Origin: Chryseobacterium sp. 52
GTDB lineage: Bacteria; Bacteroidota; Bacteroidia; Flavobacteriales; Weeksellaceae
NCBI RefSeq assembly: GCF_002754245.1
Contig: NZ_PEEX01000001.1
Span: forward strand, 1,778,001 to 1,842,000
Reading direction: 5' to 3'
Length of the DNA stretch: 64,000 nt
Shown here: positions 30,101-38,300 of the stretch, piece after piece
Position numbering within the stretch: the first letter of the stretch is position 1
How the letters are laid out: each line of letters opens with the position of its first letter
Made by a program: the position numbers and the translations under genes
The notes under the pieces: model-generated
Seen by the model: only the letters and a program-made list of their open reading frames with translations
What the model was told of the DNA's origin: nothing
Database searches by the model: none

Positions 30101-30866
30101 CCGTCCAGAGTTAACTGCAGAGAAATTCATTTCTCATCCCTTCAAAGAAGGCGAGCGTTTATACAGGACGGGTGATTTGGGCAGGTGGCTTGCTGATGGC
30201 AACATAGAGTTCATGGGCAGGAACGATGATCAGGTAAAGATCCGTGGTTACCGTATCGAGCTTGGAGAGATCGCGCAGGTTATGAACCAGCATCCCCTGA
30301 TTACCAACTGTCTTGTTCATGCCAGTGAAGGTTCCTCTGAGAATAAAGAGTTGATTTTATATTATGTGAGTGAATCTTCGTTAAGCATTCGCGATCTACG
30401 ATCTTATTTATCAGAGCGTTTACCCTCGTATATGATCCCGGGATATTATTTGCCGTTGGATGAACTTCCATTGACATCAAATGGAAAGGTAGACAGAAAA
30501 GCACTACCCATGCCAGAAGATATGGGCATTGATACAGGTGTGGAATATGTATCTCCGCAAACTTCTACAGAGAAGATCCTGGTTAAGATCTGGAGTGATG
30601 TTCTGTCGCTGGATGCGGATAGTATTGGTATTCACGATCATTTTTTTGATTTGGGGGGATCTTCATTAAAAATTATGAAGGCTTTAGAATTGATTAAAGC
30701 TACTTTTAAAAAGGAAATCAAAGTCTCAATATTATTTGAGTATTCGAATATTGAATCTTTAGCAATTTATATCAATAATAGCTTTGAGGAGATTCAGATA
30801 GAAGATGATTTCGATAGGGATGATTTGTTAAATGATTTATATAAACTAAATAGGGATGTCTTTTAA
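21177..30866 (+). CDS. NRPS, three modules: docking-[C-A-PCP]x3 (Ile/Val-like, Leu, Leu)
   Basis: 3229 aa. Docking domain 1-58, then three C-A-PCP modules. C motifs HHIISDG in all three. A3 motifs (YTSGTTGHPKG) near residues 680, 1734 and 2779. Codes: A1 DGFFLGVTFK (Ile/Val-like), A2 and A3 DAWFFGNVVK (Leu-like). PCP serines 1073, 2118 and about 3163; the last PCP has LGGSSLK instead of LGGHSLK and is the one that hands over to a PKS. Modules 2 and 3 are near-identical DNA with a period of exactly 3,135 bp (1,045 codons). A1 is a mosaic: its flanks are nearly identical to the Leu A domains but its specificity core differs. The C terminus (DDLLNDLYKLNRDVF) overlaps the start of the PKS gene by 11 bp, implying coupled translation and direct transfer of the Leu-terminated chain to the KS. 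Confidence 0.95.
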   Translation: MKLVEEIIRDIINSLNEIDAKISILDGNLKIDAKVGTVSNDLIVLIKENKEDLITYLKEGKLNDSFLIPKSPPSEDYPLSPGQQQIWTALKFGGIGAYNLPILLNIEGEIDVSVLKRAIDALLRQHEVLRSVFFEQKNGEARQAIKENWNEDVFIFTDFSVEANAEKSYQLIIKNAVTENFDFAQNLLIRFKLLKISENKYIFICVMHHIISDGWSMNVIVNDIFELYYKISSNQYTGTPKHRIQYKDYAVWQRSRIENGETKIEKDYWLKKLEGSQDPITIQPDKKRPQIKKYEGEIISKALDRNAVSALKELVGTEQATLFMGFLTLAKVLLFKYTAETDIVIGCPISGRNYLELENQIGFYVNTVPYRTQFNAEDSYKSLLKKVKKTTFEAFQYEQFPHEEIASGLNYQGYKYGNPFFNVLLALQNQNNVLNYGFEKNDSNNIKISPFDGESDLGMTSSKFDLIFNFEEADHENMLSIEFDSEIYERKTVERLADHMSILLACVVTDPEIPIKDLLLLSTVEEQELKDYNITQSVYPQGESIISLFEKQVKSTPNHIALIFEDNQLTYKELDEKSNQLSRYLLSRYSLGKGVLCGIKLDRSLDMIVSILAILKSGSGYVPIDVDYPQDRIDYMLEDSGCILVIDSALYADFANTCEYYDSNSLEISISGTDLAYVIYTSGTTGHPKGVMVEHKGVIRLISETNYLPSQKSDVLLSLSTFSFDGSVFDIFYALLNGLQLVVPTKEEMFDFKVLSDIIEKYNVTAFFITTALFNSFVDSELFKISKVQYILFGGEKVSLQHVRKAIEKWPSVQLVHVYGPTENTTFSTFYNVGTVNEDLYTLPIGRAISNSEVFILDDDRNLLPHGVVGEICVSGCGLARGYLNRPDLTAEKFVSHPFKEGERLYRTGDLGRWNYGGYVEFMGRNDDQIKIRGYRIELGEIAQVMSQHPLITNCLVHASEGSSENKELILYYVSESSLSIRDLRSYLSERLPSYMIPGYYLPLDELPLTSNGKVDRKALPMPEDMGIDTGMEYVSPQTSTEKILVKIWSDVLSLDADNIGLYDDFFDLGGHSLKATRLSSQISSRFEVQLGLKELFRYTKLEDQALLIDNSQKTVLASIPQASVQDDYPLSSSQKRMWILSQFEDANLAYNVNGVYEFGSGFDQSAFELAYLDLIVRHESLRTVFRANDQGDIRQLILDPDPAKFQVSYFDFQDRNEADESSQNISDYITEAFDLYNGPLFKAGLFRLSPERLVLAYSMHHIISDGWSLQVMIRELLSLYHAHATGTSSGLLPLRIQYKDYVMWQIMENSSSHYDEMKAYWLGEFSGDLPVLNLAGDYPRPVVKSYKGSTYHTILDKTLTAGLHRVSKNSGATLYMSLLSSINVLLYRYSGDTDIILGCPITGRDHIDLDNQIGFYLNTLAIRSRFSSDDSFTQLLSDVRDTTMNGYKYKGYGFDELVEDLDLVRDISRNPLFDVAVVLQNNDIGGSRSQTEVASSESDPMIVQGYEKPDDGISKFDLTFDFSEVSGELYLFVNYNTDIYNSSTIERMCRHLDTLLRSAIEHPDMSIKDLEILSAADRIELLESFNDTTVSYPQGDNIVSLFEKQAISTPDHVAIVFEEEELTYKELDEKSNQLARYLLSRHSLGRGVLCGIMMDRSLDMIVSILAILKTGSGYVPIDVDYPQDRIDYMVEDSGCILVIDSALYADFANTCESYDSNSLEISISGNDLAYVIYTSGTTGHPKGVMVEHKGVVNLCFWHIETFDVGLHTKSTLYSNYSFDASVWELFPYLLKGASLYIVPSALRLDLIALNNFYEDSGITHSFLPTALCESFIQIENHSLSYLFTGGDRLLTSNTSNHYKLVNNYGPTENSVVSTSFTLCQRLSQDMIPIGSPISNTQLYILDGDLRLVPKGAVGEICVSGSGLARGYLNRPELTAEKFISHPFKEGERLYRTGDLGRWLADGNIEFMGRNDDQVKIRGYRIELGEIAQVMNQHPLITNCLVHASEGSSENKELILYYVSESSLSIRDLRSYLSERLPSYMIPGYYLPLAELPLTSNGKVDRKALPMPEDMGIDTGVEYVSPQTSTEKILVKIWSDVLSLDADNIGLYDDFFDLGGHSLKATRLSSQISDRLHVHLGLKELFRHTKLEDQALLIENSQKTVLASIPQASVQDDYPLSSSQKRMWILSQFEDANLAYNVNGVYEFDSGFDQSAFELAYWDLIVRHESLRTVFRANVHGDIRQLILDPDPAKFQVSYFDFQDRNEADESSQKISEYITEAFDLYNGPLFKAGLFRLSPERLVLAYSMHHIISDGWSLQVMMRELLALYHAHATGTSSGLLPLRIQYKDYVMWQIMENSTAHYDEMKAYWLGEFSGDLPVLNLAGDYPRPVVKSYKGSTYHTILDKTLTAGLHRVSKNSGATLYMSLLSSINVLLYRYSGDTDIILGCPITGRDHIDLDNQIGFYLNTLAIRSRFSSDDSFTQLLSDVRDTTMNGYKYKGYGFDELVEDLDLVRDISRNPLFDVAVVLQNNDIGGSRSQTEVASSESDPMIVQGYEKPDDGISKFDLTFDFSEVSGELYLFVNYNTDIYNSSTIERMCRHLDTLLRSAIEHPDMSIKELEILSAADRIELLESFNDTTVSYPQGDNIVSLFEKQAISTPDHVAIVFEEEELTYKELDEKSNQLARYLLSRHSLGRGVLCGIMMDRSLDMIVSILAILKTGSGYVPIDVDYPQDRIDYMVEDSGCILVIDSALYADFANTCESYDSNSLEISISGNDLAYVIYTSGTTGHPKGVMVEHKGVVNLCFWHIETFDVGPHTKSTLYSNYSFDASVWELFPYLLKGASLYIVPSAVRLDLIALNNFYEDSGITHSFLPTVLCESFIQIENHSLSYLFTGGDRLLTSNTSNHYKLVNNYGPTENSVVSTSFTLCQRLSQDMIPIGSPISNTQLYILDGDLRLVPKGAVGEICVSGSGLARGYLNRPELTAEKFISHPFKEGERLYRTGDLGRWLADGNIEFMGRNDDQVKIRGYRIELGEIAQVMNQHPLITNCLVHASEGSSENKELILYYVSESSLSIRDLRSYLSERLPSYMIPGYYLPLDELPLTSNGKVDRKALPMPEDMGIDTGVEYVSPQTSTEKILVKIWSDVLSLDADSIGIHDHFFDLGGSSLKIMKALELIKATFKKEIKVSILFEYSNIESLAIYINNSFEEIQIEDDFDRDDLLNDLYKLNRDVF
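23941..30619 (+). repeat. Tandem NRPS-module repeat, period 3,135 bp
   Basis: Matching anchors sit exactly 3,135 bp apart: TCATGGGCAG at 23941/27076, GTTTTGATCA at 24661/27796, and TTCTTGAAAG at 25921/29056. The repeat runs from the end of A1 to PCP3, where it diverges near 30619. The copies differ by scattered substitutions without visible indels, indicating a recent unequal crossover or ongoing gene conversion. Confidence 0.9.
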
Positions 30867-33800
30867 TACAGAATATAGCGGCCTAGAAATGGCCATCATA
30901 GGAATATCTTGTAAATTTCCGGATAGTGAAAATTACAGGGCGTTTTGGGATAATTTATGTCAAGGTAAGGAATCTGTTCGAGAATATAGCGATGAAGAAA
31001 TACTGTCATCAGGGGTTAATGAAGCATACCTGAATAATGAATCTTTTATTAAGTCAGGTATCAGGCTTGAAGACAAAGAGTTTTTCGATTACGGTTTTTT
31101 CGACTACAGAAATGAGGAAGTAGCATTTATGGATCCTCAAATAAGAATCATGCACGAGCATTGTTGGAAAGCTATAGAAGATGCAGGATATGCTTCTGCT
31201 ATAGAGAAAAATAAAATTGGATTGTTTTTAGGTGCTGCTGAAAATGTAGAATGGAAAATGAATTCATACCTGAAATCGAAAGCAGCAAACATAGACCCAT
31301 TTATCCTGAATTTGATATCAAATTCCCAAAACATAAGTTCGTTAATTTCTTATAAGCTAAATCTTACAGGTCCTTCACTTTATGTAAACACAACCTGTTC
31401 TACTTCTTTGGCTTCAGTAAACTTGGCTTGTAAAAGTTTATTAAACAGAGAATGCAATATTGCCATTGCCGGTGGAGTAAAGATAAATTCTTCCAGACAA
31501 AAAGGTTATCTGTACCAGAAAGATATGATTTATTCAAAAGACGGGCATTGCAGAGCTTTCGATAAGGATTCCAGCGGCACGATCAGTGGAGAAGGATTAG
31601 GAGTTCTGGTTATAAAAAGGCTAAGTGATGCTATTAAAGATAAGGATAATATTTATTGTGTTATTCGTGCGTGTGTTGCAAACAATGACGGGAATAATAA
31701 AGTTGGGTACACTGCCCCAAGTGTAAAAGGCCAGGCCGAGTGTATAAGGCTTGCTTATAAAATGGCGGGAGTTGCTCCGTCAAGCATTGGCTACATAGAA
31801 GCTCATGGTACGGGAACAAAATTGGGTGATCCTATCGAATTGCGAGCCCTCAATCTGGCTTTCGATGCAAAATTAAATGAGAAATCCTGCGCCATCGGAT
31901 CGGTTAAAACAAATATTGGACATCTCGATGTAGCAGCGGGCGTTGCAGGCCTTATAAAGGCTGTACTATGTATAAAATATAAAAAAATTCCACCAAGCCT
32001 GAATTTTACGGCTCCCAATCCGGAAATTGATTTCAATGGGCCTTTTTATGTCAACCAAGAACTAAAACATTGGGAACGAAAAGCAAACTTGCCGCTTCGG
32101 GCAGGAGTGAGCTCTTTCGGTATAGGAGGGACAAATGTTCATATTGTTTTAGAAGAAGCAAAAGAACAAAAAACATCCACTGCAGAAACACCTTATAACC
32201 TGATGGTGTTATCTGCAAAAACAGCTGATTCTCTAAAGCAGATTAAACGTGATCTGGTTTCGTTCTTAGAAATGACATCTGAAGTTGATCTAAGTGATTT
32301 ATCCCATACTCTATTAACGGGACGTAAAGATTTTCAATACCGTTATGCGACAGCATTCAAAAGCAAGGAAGGCATCTTAAAAGCACTGAAGACTGATCCA
32401 TCAGATCGAGATGAACATAGGAAAATAAACCTGAATCAAGTACCGTCTGTCGTTTTTATGTTTCCAGGACAAGGATCGCAGTATCGGGAAATGGGAAAAG
32501 AATTATATAATTCTGAAATATGCTTTAAGGAACACATTGACAAAGGTTTTAGTTACTTTCAGGCATTTACAGGAAAAGACTTAAAAAGGGTGATTTTCCC
32601 TGAGTCTGAAAATGAAACTATAAATCAAACTGATTTTGCACAACCGGCCCTTTTTATTTTCGAATTTGCATTAGCACAATTAATGATATCTTGGGGAATC
32701 AAGCCGAAGTATTTTATAGGCCATAGCATCGGGGAATATACCGCAGCCTGTCTTAGTGGCGTATTTGGTTTTGAAGATGCTTTGAAGCTAATCATTAAAA
32801 GGGGAGAATTAATGAGCCGTTTGCCATCTGGGGAAATGATTGTATGCCATATTGCTAGTTCTGATGTCCGAAAATATATTACAGAAGAAATTTCGCTGGC
32901 AGCAATAAATAGCGATAGCAACGTTGCTTTTTCAGGAGATTTTGCTGCTATCGAACGATTATCAGAAAAATTATCCACTTCAAAAATAGCTTTTGTAAAG
33001 CTTAAAACTTCCCATGCTTTTCACTCACATATGCTGGATCCGATATTGGCCGATTTCCTGAAAGAGCTGAAAAAAGTAAAATTCAACAAACCCGAAATCC
33101 CTTTTGTTTCAAATGTTTATGGAAGGCTAATCGATATCAGCGAAGCAATGTCACCTGAATATTGGATGGCTCATATGAGAGAAACCGTAAATTTTTCTAG
33201 CGGATTAAAGACCTTACTGAATGAAAATAAAGAGACCCTTTTTATCGAAGTAGGGCCAGGGAATACCTTGATAAATTTGCTGAAGCAACATCATTTTGAA
33301 GAAAACAAAACAAAAATGATCAATTTGATGAGGAATCCGAAAGAACAAGAAAATGACAGACAATTCCTGCTGAAACAGCTTGGATCAATGTGGGAATATG
33401 GATTGAAAGTAGATTGGAGCTTGATTTTTAAAGAGGAAAAAAGAAAAATTTCTCTGCCTACCTATGCATTTGAGAAAATTTCATTTCCTGCAGAAGTCAA
33501 TCCGTTCGAAGACAGCAACCTTCCAATAGATATTTTTAACGAGCAAAAGGGTGGAAGCTTTAACGAATGCATTTATTTTTCCACATGGAAAAGCACTTTT
33601 TTAATACCTTCGGAAACAGTTTCAAATCATGGCACTTGCCTCTTTTTTTCATTAGGAGATCATTTTTCCGAAGCTTTTAAAGCTACTTTGATGGCTAAAA
33701 ATATAGATGTCATAGAGGTTTTTCCCGAAGATAGTTACATCAAACATGGATCTTTTAGCTATGGTGTTAATCCTTATGCAATTGCTGATTTGCAAAAACT

Positions 33801-35349
33801 GGCACTTGATCTGAAAAGCAGTAACATTGAATTTGACAATGTAGTTTATTCCTGGAACCTTGAAAAAACCGAATTGGGTATTGAATTCCTTGAAAATAAC
33901 CGTACCATCAACCTGTTGTATTTTTCATTAATAAAGATAGTCAAGGCTTTGGCCGGTGTGTATGTGTTGCCTGATCTGTATTTCTACATTCTGACCGATA
34001 AGTTTTATAACATCAATAACGAAGGTGAAACTAAATACGATCAGTCCTTAACCATATCGCTATCCAATGTGATTTCTCAGGAATATTTGATGCCGACTGT
34101 CAATCTCGACTTCGATCTTAATGAAGACCTGCCCGAGTTATTGTCTGATATGGTAGATGAGATCATCCATAAAAACAAAGACCGTGTTGTTGCTTTAAGA
34201 AATGGATTGAGATGGATTCAGGACCACCAGCAATATGATATGCCTGAAACACAAAAAACAACACAGCTCAGATCTGGAGGTGTTTATTTAATTACCGGCG
34301 GATTGGGAAATGTGGGTTATATTTTATCCCGCCATTTGTTAAAAGAATATAATGCAAGGCTTGTTGTCGTTGGCCGTAGCAAACTCGAAAATTTGCAAAA
34401 TGTAGCGTCACAGCGTTTAAATCATTTGAAAAGTATGGGAAGTTTGCTGTATTGTAGTCTGGATATAGCCGATAAAGGTAAATTTGAAAAAATAGTTCGG
34501 GAGGCAGAACAGGAATTAGGACCGATAAATGGCGTGATCCATACTGCAGGAATGACGGATGTTAATAAATTTGAATATGTAGAAGATATTACTTATGAAA
34601 ATGCATTTTCTACATTTTCTCCCAAACTAAAAGGAATAGTATCCATTTATGAAACATTTATAAACAAGAATGTCGATTTTGTATGGATTACATCGTCTTT
34701 GTCTTCAATCGTTGGAGGTTTAAAATTCGCTTCATATGCAGGATCAAATTTATATATAGATAGCTTCATCACTTCTAAAGTAAAAAAGGCAAAGAATTGG
34801 AAATGTGTGCGTTTTGGTGAAATGAGTTTTACAGATGAGACTATTGGCCTAGAATCAGGTTCCGGTAAAATAGCTTTAAACCCGGAAGAAATTGTAAAAG
34901 TATTCGAATTGAGCCTGTGCTTAAAAGGACGAATGGTGATCTCGGAAACCATTTTAAATTTACACAAGCGTATAGAGAAAGCATTTTCAGGCAATAAAAA
35001 AGCAAATGAAAACAATACATTTGAATCCATTATCATTGAAAAACGAGAACGCCCTGCTTTAAACAATCCTTATGTTGCTCCAACTACAGATTCAGAAAAG
35101 GAAATCGTAAAAATAATTGAAGATTATTTTGGAATTGCAGGAATCGGAATCGAAGATGATTTCTTTGAATTGGGAGGTGATTCGCTGAAAGCTATGGTAT
35201 TGATCAGTAAAATTAAAGAAATATTTGACGTTGATATTTCACTGAAAGAATTTTTTGACAACCAGAGTATAAAGTGTATAGCCTCTAAAATTGATGAAAA
35301 ACGATGGGTTAATGAAGACAATAACAAAAAATTTATTTCTATAATTTAA
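30856..35349 (+). CDS. Type I PKS module: KS-AT(malonyl)-KR-ACP
   Basis: 1497 aa. The ATG is within the last codons of the upstream NRPS. KS about 8-430 with Cys181 (TTCSTS), His317 (EAHGTGT) and His356 (NIGHLD), a complete catalytic triad. AT about 530-830: FPGQGSQY, active Ser624 in GHSIGEY, and HAFH near 720, which indicates malonyl-CoA rather than methylmalonyl-CoA. KR about 940-1330: TGGLGNVG near 1149, and Ser/Tyr in SSLSS and SYAGSN. No DH, ER or C-methyltransferase is present, so a beta-hydroxy product is expected. The KR lacks a canonical LDD motif (TAGMTD instead) and the diagnostic Trp, so I do not assign its stereochemistry. ACP LGGDS, Ser1443. Positioned after a Leu module, it would convert Leu into a gamma-amino-beta-hydroxy acid (statine type). 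The tail KKFISII probably docks to the NRPS 4 bp downstream. Confidence 0.95.
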   Translation: MSFNTEYSGLEMAIIGISCKFPDSENYRAFWDNLCQGKESVREYSDEEILSSGVNEAYLNNESFIKSGIRLEDKEFFDYGFFDYRNEEVAFMDPQIRIMHEHCWKAIEDAGYASAIEKNKIGLFLGAAENVEWKMNSYLKSKAANIDPFILNLISNSQNISSLISYKLNLTGPSLYVNTTCSTSLASVNLACKSLLNRECNIAIAGGVKINSSRQKGYLYQKDMIYSKDGHCRAFDKDSSGTISGEGLGVLVIKRLSDAIKDKDNIYCVIRACVANNDGNNKVGYTAPSVKGQAECIRLAYKMAGVAPSSIGYIEAHGTGTKLGDPIELRALNLAFDAKLNEKSCAIGSVKTNIGHLDVAAGVAGLIKAVLCIKYKKIPPSLNFTAPNPEIDFNGPFYVNQELKHWERKANLPLRAGVSSFGIGGTNVHIVLEEAKEQKTSTAETPYNLMVLSAKTADSLKQIKRDLVSFLEMTSEVDLSDLSHTLLTGRKDFQYRYATAFKSKEGILKALKTDPSDRDEHRKINLNQVPSVVFMFPGQGSQYREMGKELYNSEICFKEHIDKGFSYFQAFTGKDLKRVIFPESENETINQTDFAQPALFIFEFALAQLMISWGIKPKYFIGHSIGEYTAACLSGVFGFEDALKLIIKRGELMSRLPSGEMIVCHIASSDVRKYITEEISLAAINSDSNVAFSGDFAAIERLSEKLSTSKIAFVKLKTSHAFHSHMLDPILADFLKELKKVKFNKPEIPFVSNVYGRLIDISEAMSPEYWMAHMRETVNFSSGLKTLLNENKETLFIEVGPGNTLINLLKQHHFEENKTKMINLMRNPKEQENDRQFLLKQLGSMWEYGLKVDWSLIFKEEKRKISLPTYAFEKISFPAEVNPFEDSNLPIDIFNEQKGGSFNECIYFSTWKSTFLIPSETVSNHGTCLFFSLGDHFSEAFKATLMAKNIDVIEVFPEDSYIKHGSFSYGVNPYAIADLQKLALDLKSSNIEFDNVVYSWNLEKTELGIEFLENNRTINLLYFSLIKIVKALAGVYVLPDLYFYILTDKFYNINNEGETKYDQSLTISLSNVISQEYLMPTVNLDFDLNEDLPELLSDMVDEIIHKNKDRVVALRNGLRWIQDHQQYDMPETQKTTQLRSGGVYLITGGLGNVGYILSRHLLKEYNARLVVVGRSKLENLQNVASQRLNHLKSMGSLLYCSLDIADKGKFEKIVREAEQELGPINGVIHTAGMTDVNKFEYVEDITYENAFSTFSPKLKGIVSIYETFINKNVDFVWITSSLSSIVGGLKFASYAGSNLYIDSFITSKVKKAKNWKCVRFGEMSFTDETIGLESGSGKIALNPEEIVKVFELSLCLKGRMVISETILNLHKRIEKAFSGNKKANENNTFESIIIEKRERPALNNPYVAPTTDSEKEIVKIIEDYFGIAGIGIEDDFFELGGDSLKAMVLISKIKEIFDVDISLKEFFDNQSIKCIASKIDEKRWVNEDNNKKFISII

Positions 35350-35353
35350 ATAA

Positions 35354-38300
35354 ATGGAATTAAACGAACTTTTTAAAACACTTAGAGAAAATAAAATCAA
35401 TATATCTCTTCACGGGGAAAATTTAAAAGTAGGAAGTGATGCTCCTGATATCGATGTATTATTGCTAGAAAAGATCAGGGAAAATAAAAGCCAAATTATT
35501 GATTATCTGAAAACCAATATTTCTCATAAATATGAGCAAATTCCGTTAGCACCAGCAGCTGATGCCTATCCATTGTCTTCTGCACAAATGCGTTTGTGGA
35601 TATTGAGCCAGTTTGAGGGTGGAAATACAGCATATATTATTCCAACGACTTATACACTGAAAGGAATACTCAATATAGAGCACTTTAAAAGATCATTGCT
35701 GTCCATTGTATCTCGGCATGAAATTCTAAGAACTGTTTTTAGAGAAGACCAAAACCAGGACATCAAACAATACATATTGTCCTTGGAATCGATGGATATT
35801 GAAATCAATTACAAGGATTTAAGAGACGATGAATCTCGGGATGAAAAGGTTAAGAAATACATCCACGAAGAATCTGTAATTCCGTTCAATCTTCATGCTG
35901 GGCCATTATTCCGATTGGGCTTATTTCATCTCAGGGACGATTATTATGTATTTAGCTGCGTAATGCACCATATCATTAGTGATGCCTGGTCGATACAGGT
36001 TATGATTCAGGAATTATTTTTAACCTATAATGCACTTACAAAGAATGAAATCATCCCGCTGACACCATTAAAAATACAATATAAAGATTATTCTATATGG
36101 CAGCATTCTTACAAATTGTCTGAAAATATGGCTGCCAGTAAAGCATATTGGTTAAGTCAATTCTCAGGAGATTTGCCCATTTTGGATGCTTTTGCAGATA
36201 ATGCACGTCCAAAAGAAAAGACATATAACGGAGCCTTATATCATAAAATATTTGATCAAAAACTGTCAAAAGGATTAAAGGAGATTATCCGTTCAGAAGG
36301 AGGAACATTATTTATGGGCCTAACAGGTTTATTAAAAGTGCTGTTATTCCGTTACACAAACCAATCAGATATCACTTTAGGAACTCCTATTGCAAGGCGT
36401 AACCACCCAGACTTGAAAGATCAGATCGGATTTTATATTAATACACTGGCACTTCGTACCAAATTTGATGGTGAGGATAGTTTTAAAGTCCTTTTAAATA
36501 AAGTAAAAACGGTTACGATTGCCTCGTATGAACATCAGGATTACCCATTTGATGAATTGGTTGAAGAACTGAACCTCTTCCGGGATACCAGTAGAAATCC
36601 TTTATTTGATATTATGATCTCTTTGCAGAATGTAGACATTGGAAGTCATAATACCAGAGCTAAAGAAATTGAAGGCTTAAAAATTGAAAGTTACGAGTCA
36701 GCGTTTCTGGGAAGTATGTTTGACCTGACCTTTGATTTTGGTGAGGTCTCAGGTGAATTGTACCTTTCTGTGAATTACAACACGGATATCTATAACAGCT
36801 CTACGATTGAGTGTATGTGCCGTCATCTGGACACTCTTTTAAGATCGGCCATCGAACATCCTGATATGAGTATAAAAGAGCTGGAGATATTATCTGCTGC
36901 TGACCGTATAGAACTTCTTGAAAGCTTCAATGATACTACTGTATCTTATCCTCAGGGAGATAATATTGTGAGTTTATTTGAGAAGCAGGCTATATCTACG
37001 CCAGATCATGTTGCCATAGTGTTTGAAGAAGAAGAGTTAACCTATAAAGAGCTAGACGAGAAATCCAACCAGCTTGCGAGATATCTGCTCTCACGACATT
37101 CATTGGGTAGGGGAGTTCTTTGCGGTATCATGATGGATCGCTCTTTGGATATGATAGTTTCAATCTTGGCTATTCTTAAAACGGGTAGCGGTTATGTTCC
37201 GATTGATGTTGATTATCCTCAGGATCGTATTGATTATATGGTTGAAGACAGTGGCTGTATTTTAGTTATTGATTCAGCTTTGTATGCTGATTTTGCAAAC
37301 ACCTGTGAATCTTACGACAGCAATAGTTTAGAGATATCAATATCAGGGAATGATTTGGCGTATGTCATTTATACTTCCGGTACCACAGGTCATCCCAAAG
37401 GTGTTATGGTAGAGCATAAAGGGGTTGTGAATCTGTGTTTCTGGCATATAGAAACCTTTGATGTTGGGCCGCATACTAAATCGACCTTATATTCTAATTA
37501 TAGCTTTGATGCTTCAGTATGGGAATTATTTCCCTATTTATTAAAAGGAGCGAGTCTGTATATTGTTCCGTCAGCAGTGCGTCTTGATTTAATAGCGCTC
37601 AATAATTTTTATGAAGATTCTGGTATTACGCATTCGTTTTTGCCTACAGCTTTATGTGAGTCTTTTATTCAGATAGAGAATCACTCCCTGTCTTATTTAT
37701 TTACAGGAGGAGATCGTTTGTTAACTTCTAATACGAGTAACCATTATAAGTTGGTAAATAATTACGGACCAACTGAAAACAGTGTAGTTTCGACCAGTTT
37801 TACACTTTGTCAGAGACTTTCGCAAGACATGATCCCAATAGGGAGTCCGATATCTAATACACAATTATATATCCTTGATGGTGATTTAAGATTAGTCCCC
37901 AAGGGGGCAGTCGGTGAGATTTGTGTTAGTGGTTCCGGTTTAGCCCGTGGCTACCTGAACCGTCCAGAGTTAACTGCAGAGAAATTCATTTCTCATCCTT
38001 TCAAAGAAGGCGAGCGTTTGTACAGGACAGGTGATTTGGGCAGGTGGAACTACGGAGGTTATGTTGAGTTCATGGGCAGGAACGATGACCAGGTAAAGAT
38101 CCGTGGTTACCGTATCGAGCTTGGAGAGATCGCGCAGGTTATGAACCAGCATCCCCTGATTACCAACTGTCTTGTTCATGCCAGTGAAGGTTCATCTGAG
38201 AACAAAGAACTGATTTTATATTATGTGAGTGAATCTTCGTTAAGCATTCGTGATCTACGATCTTATTTATCAGAACGTTTACCTTCGTATATGATCCCGG

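Noticed and set aside
23941..30619. CRISPR or satellite-type repeat
   Set aside because: The repeat unit is an in-frame NRPS module of 1,045 codons, not a short spacer-separated repeat.
34280..34800. Assigning KR stereochemistry (A- or B-type) for the PKS
   Set aside because: Neither the LDD motif nor the diagnostic Trp is present, so the usual rules do not give an answer.
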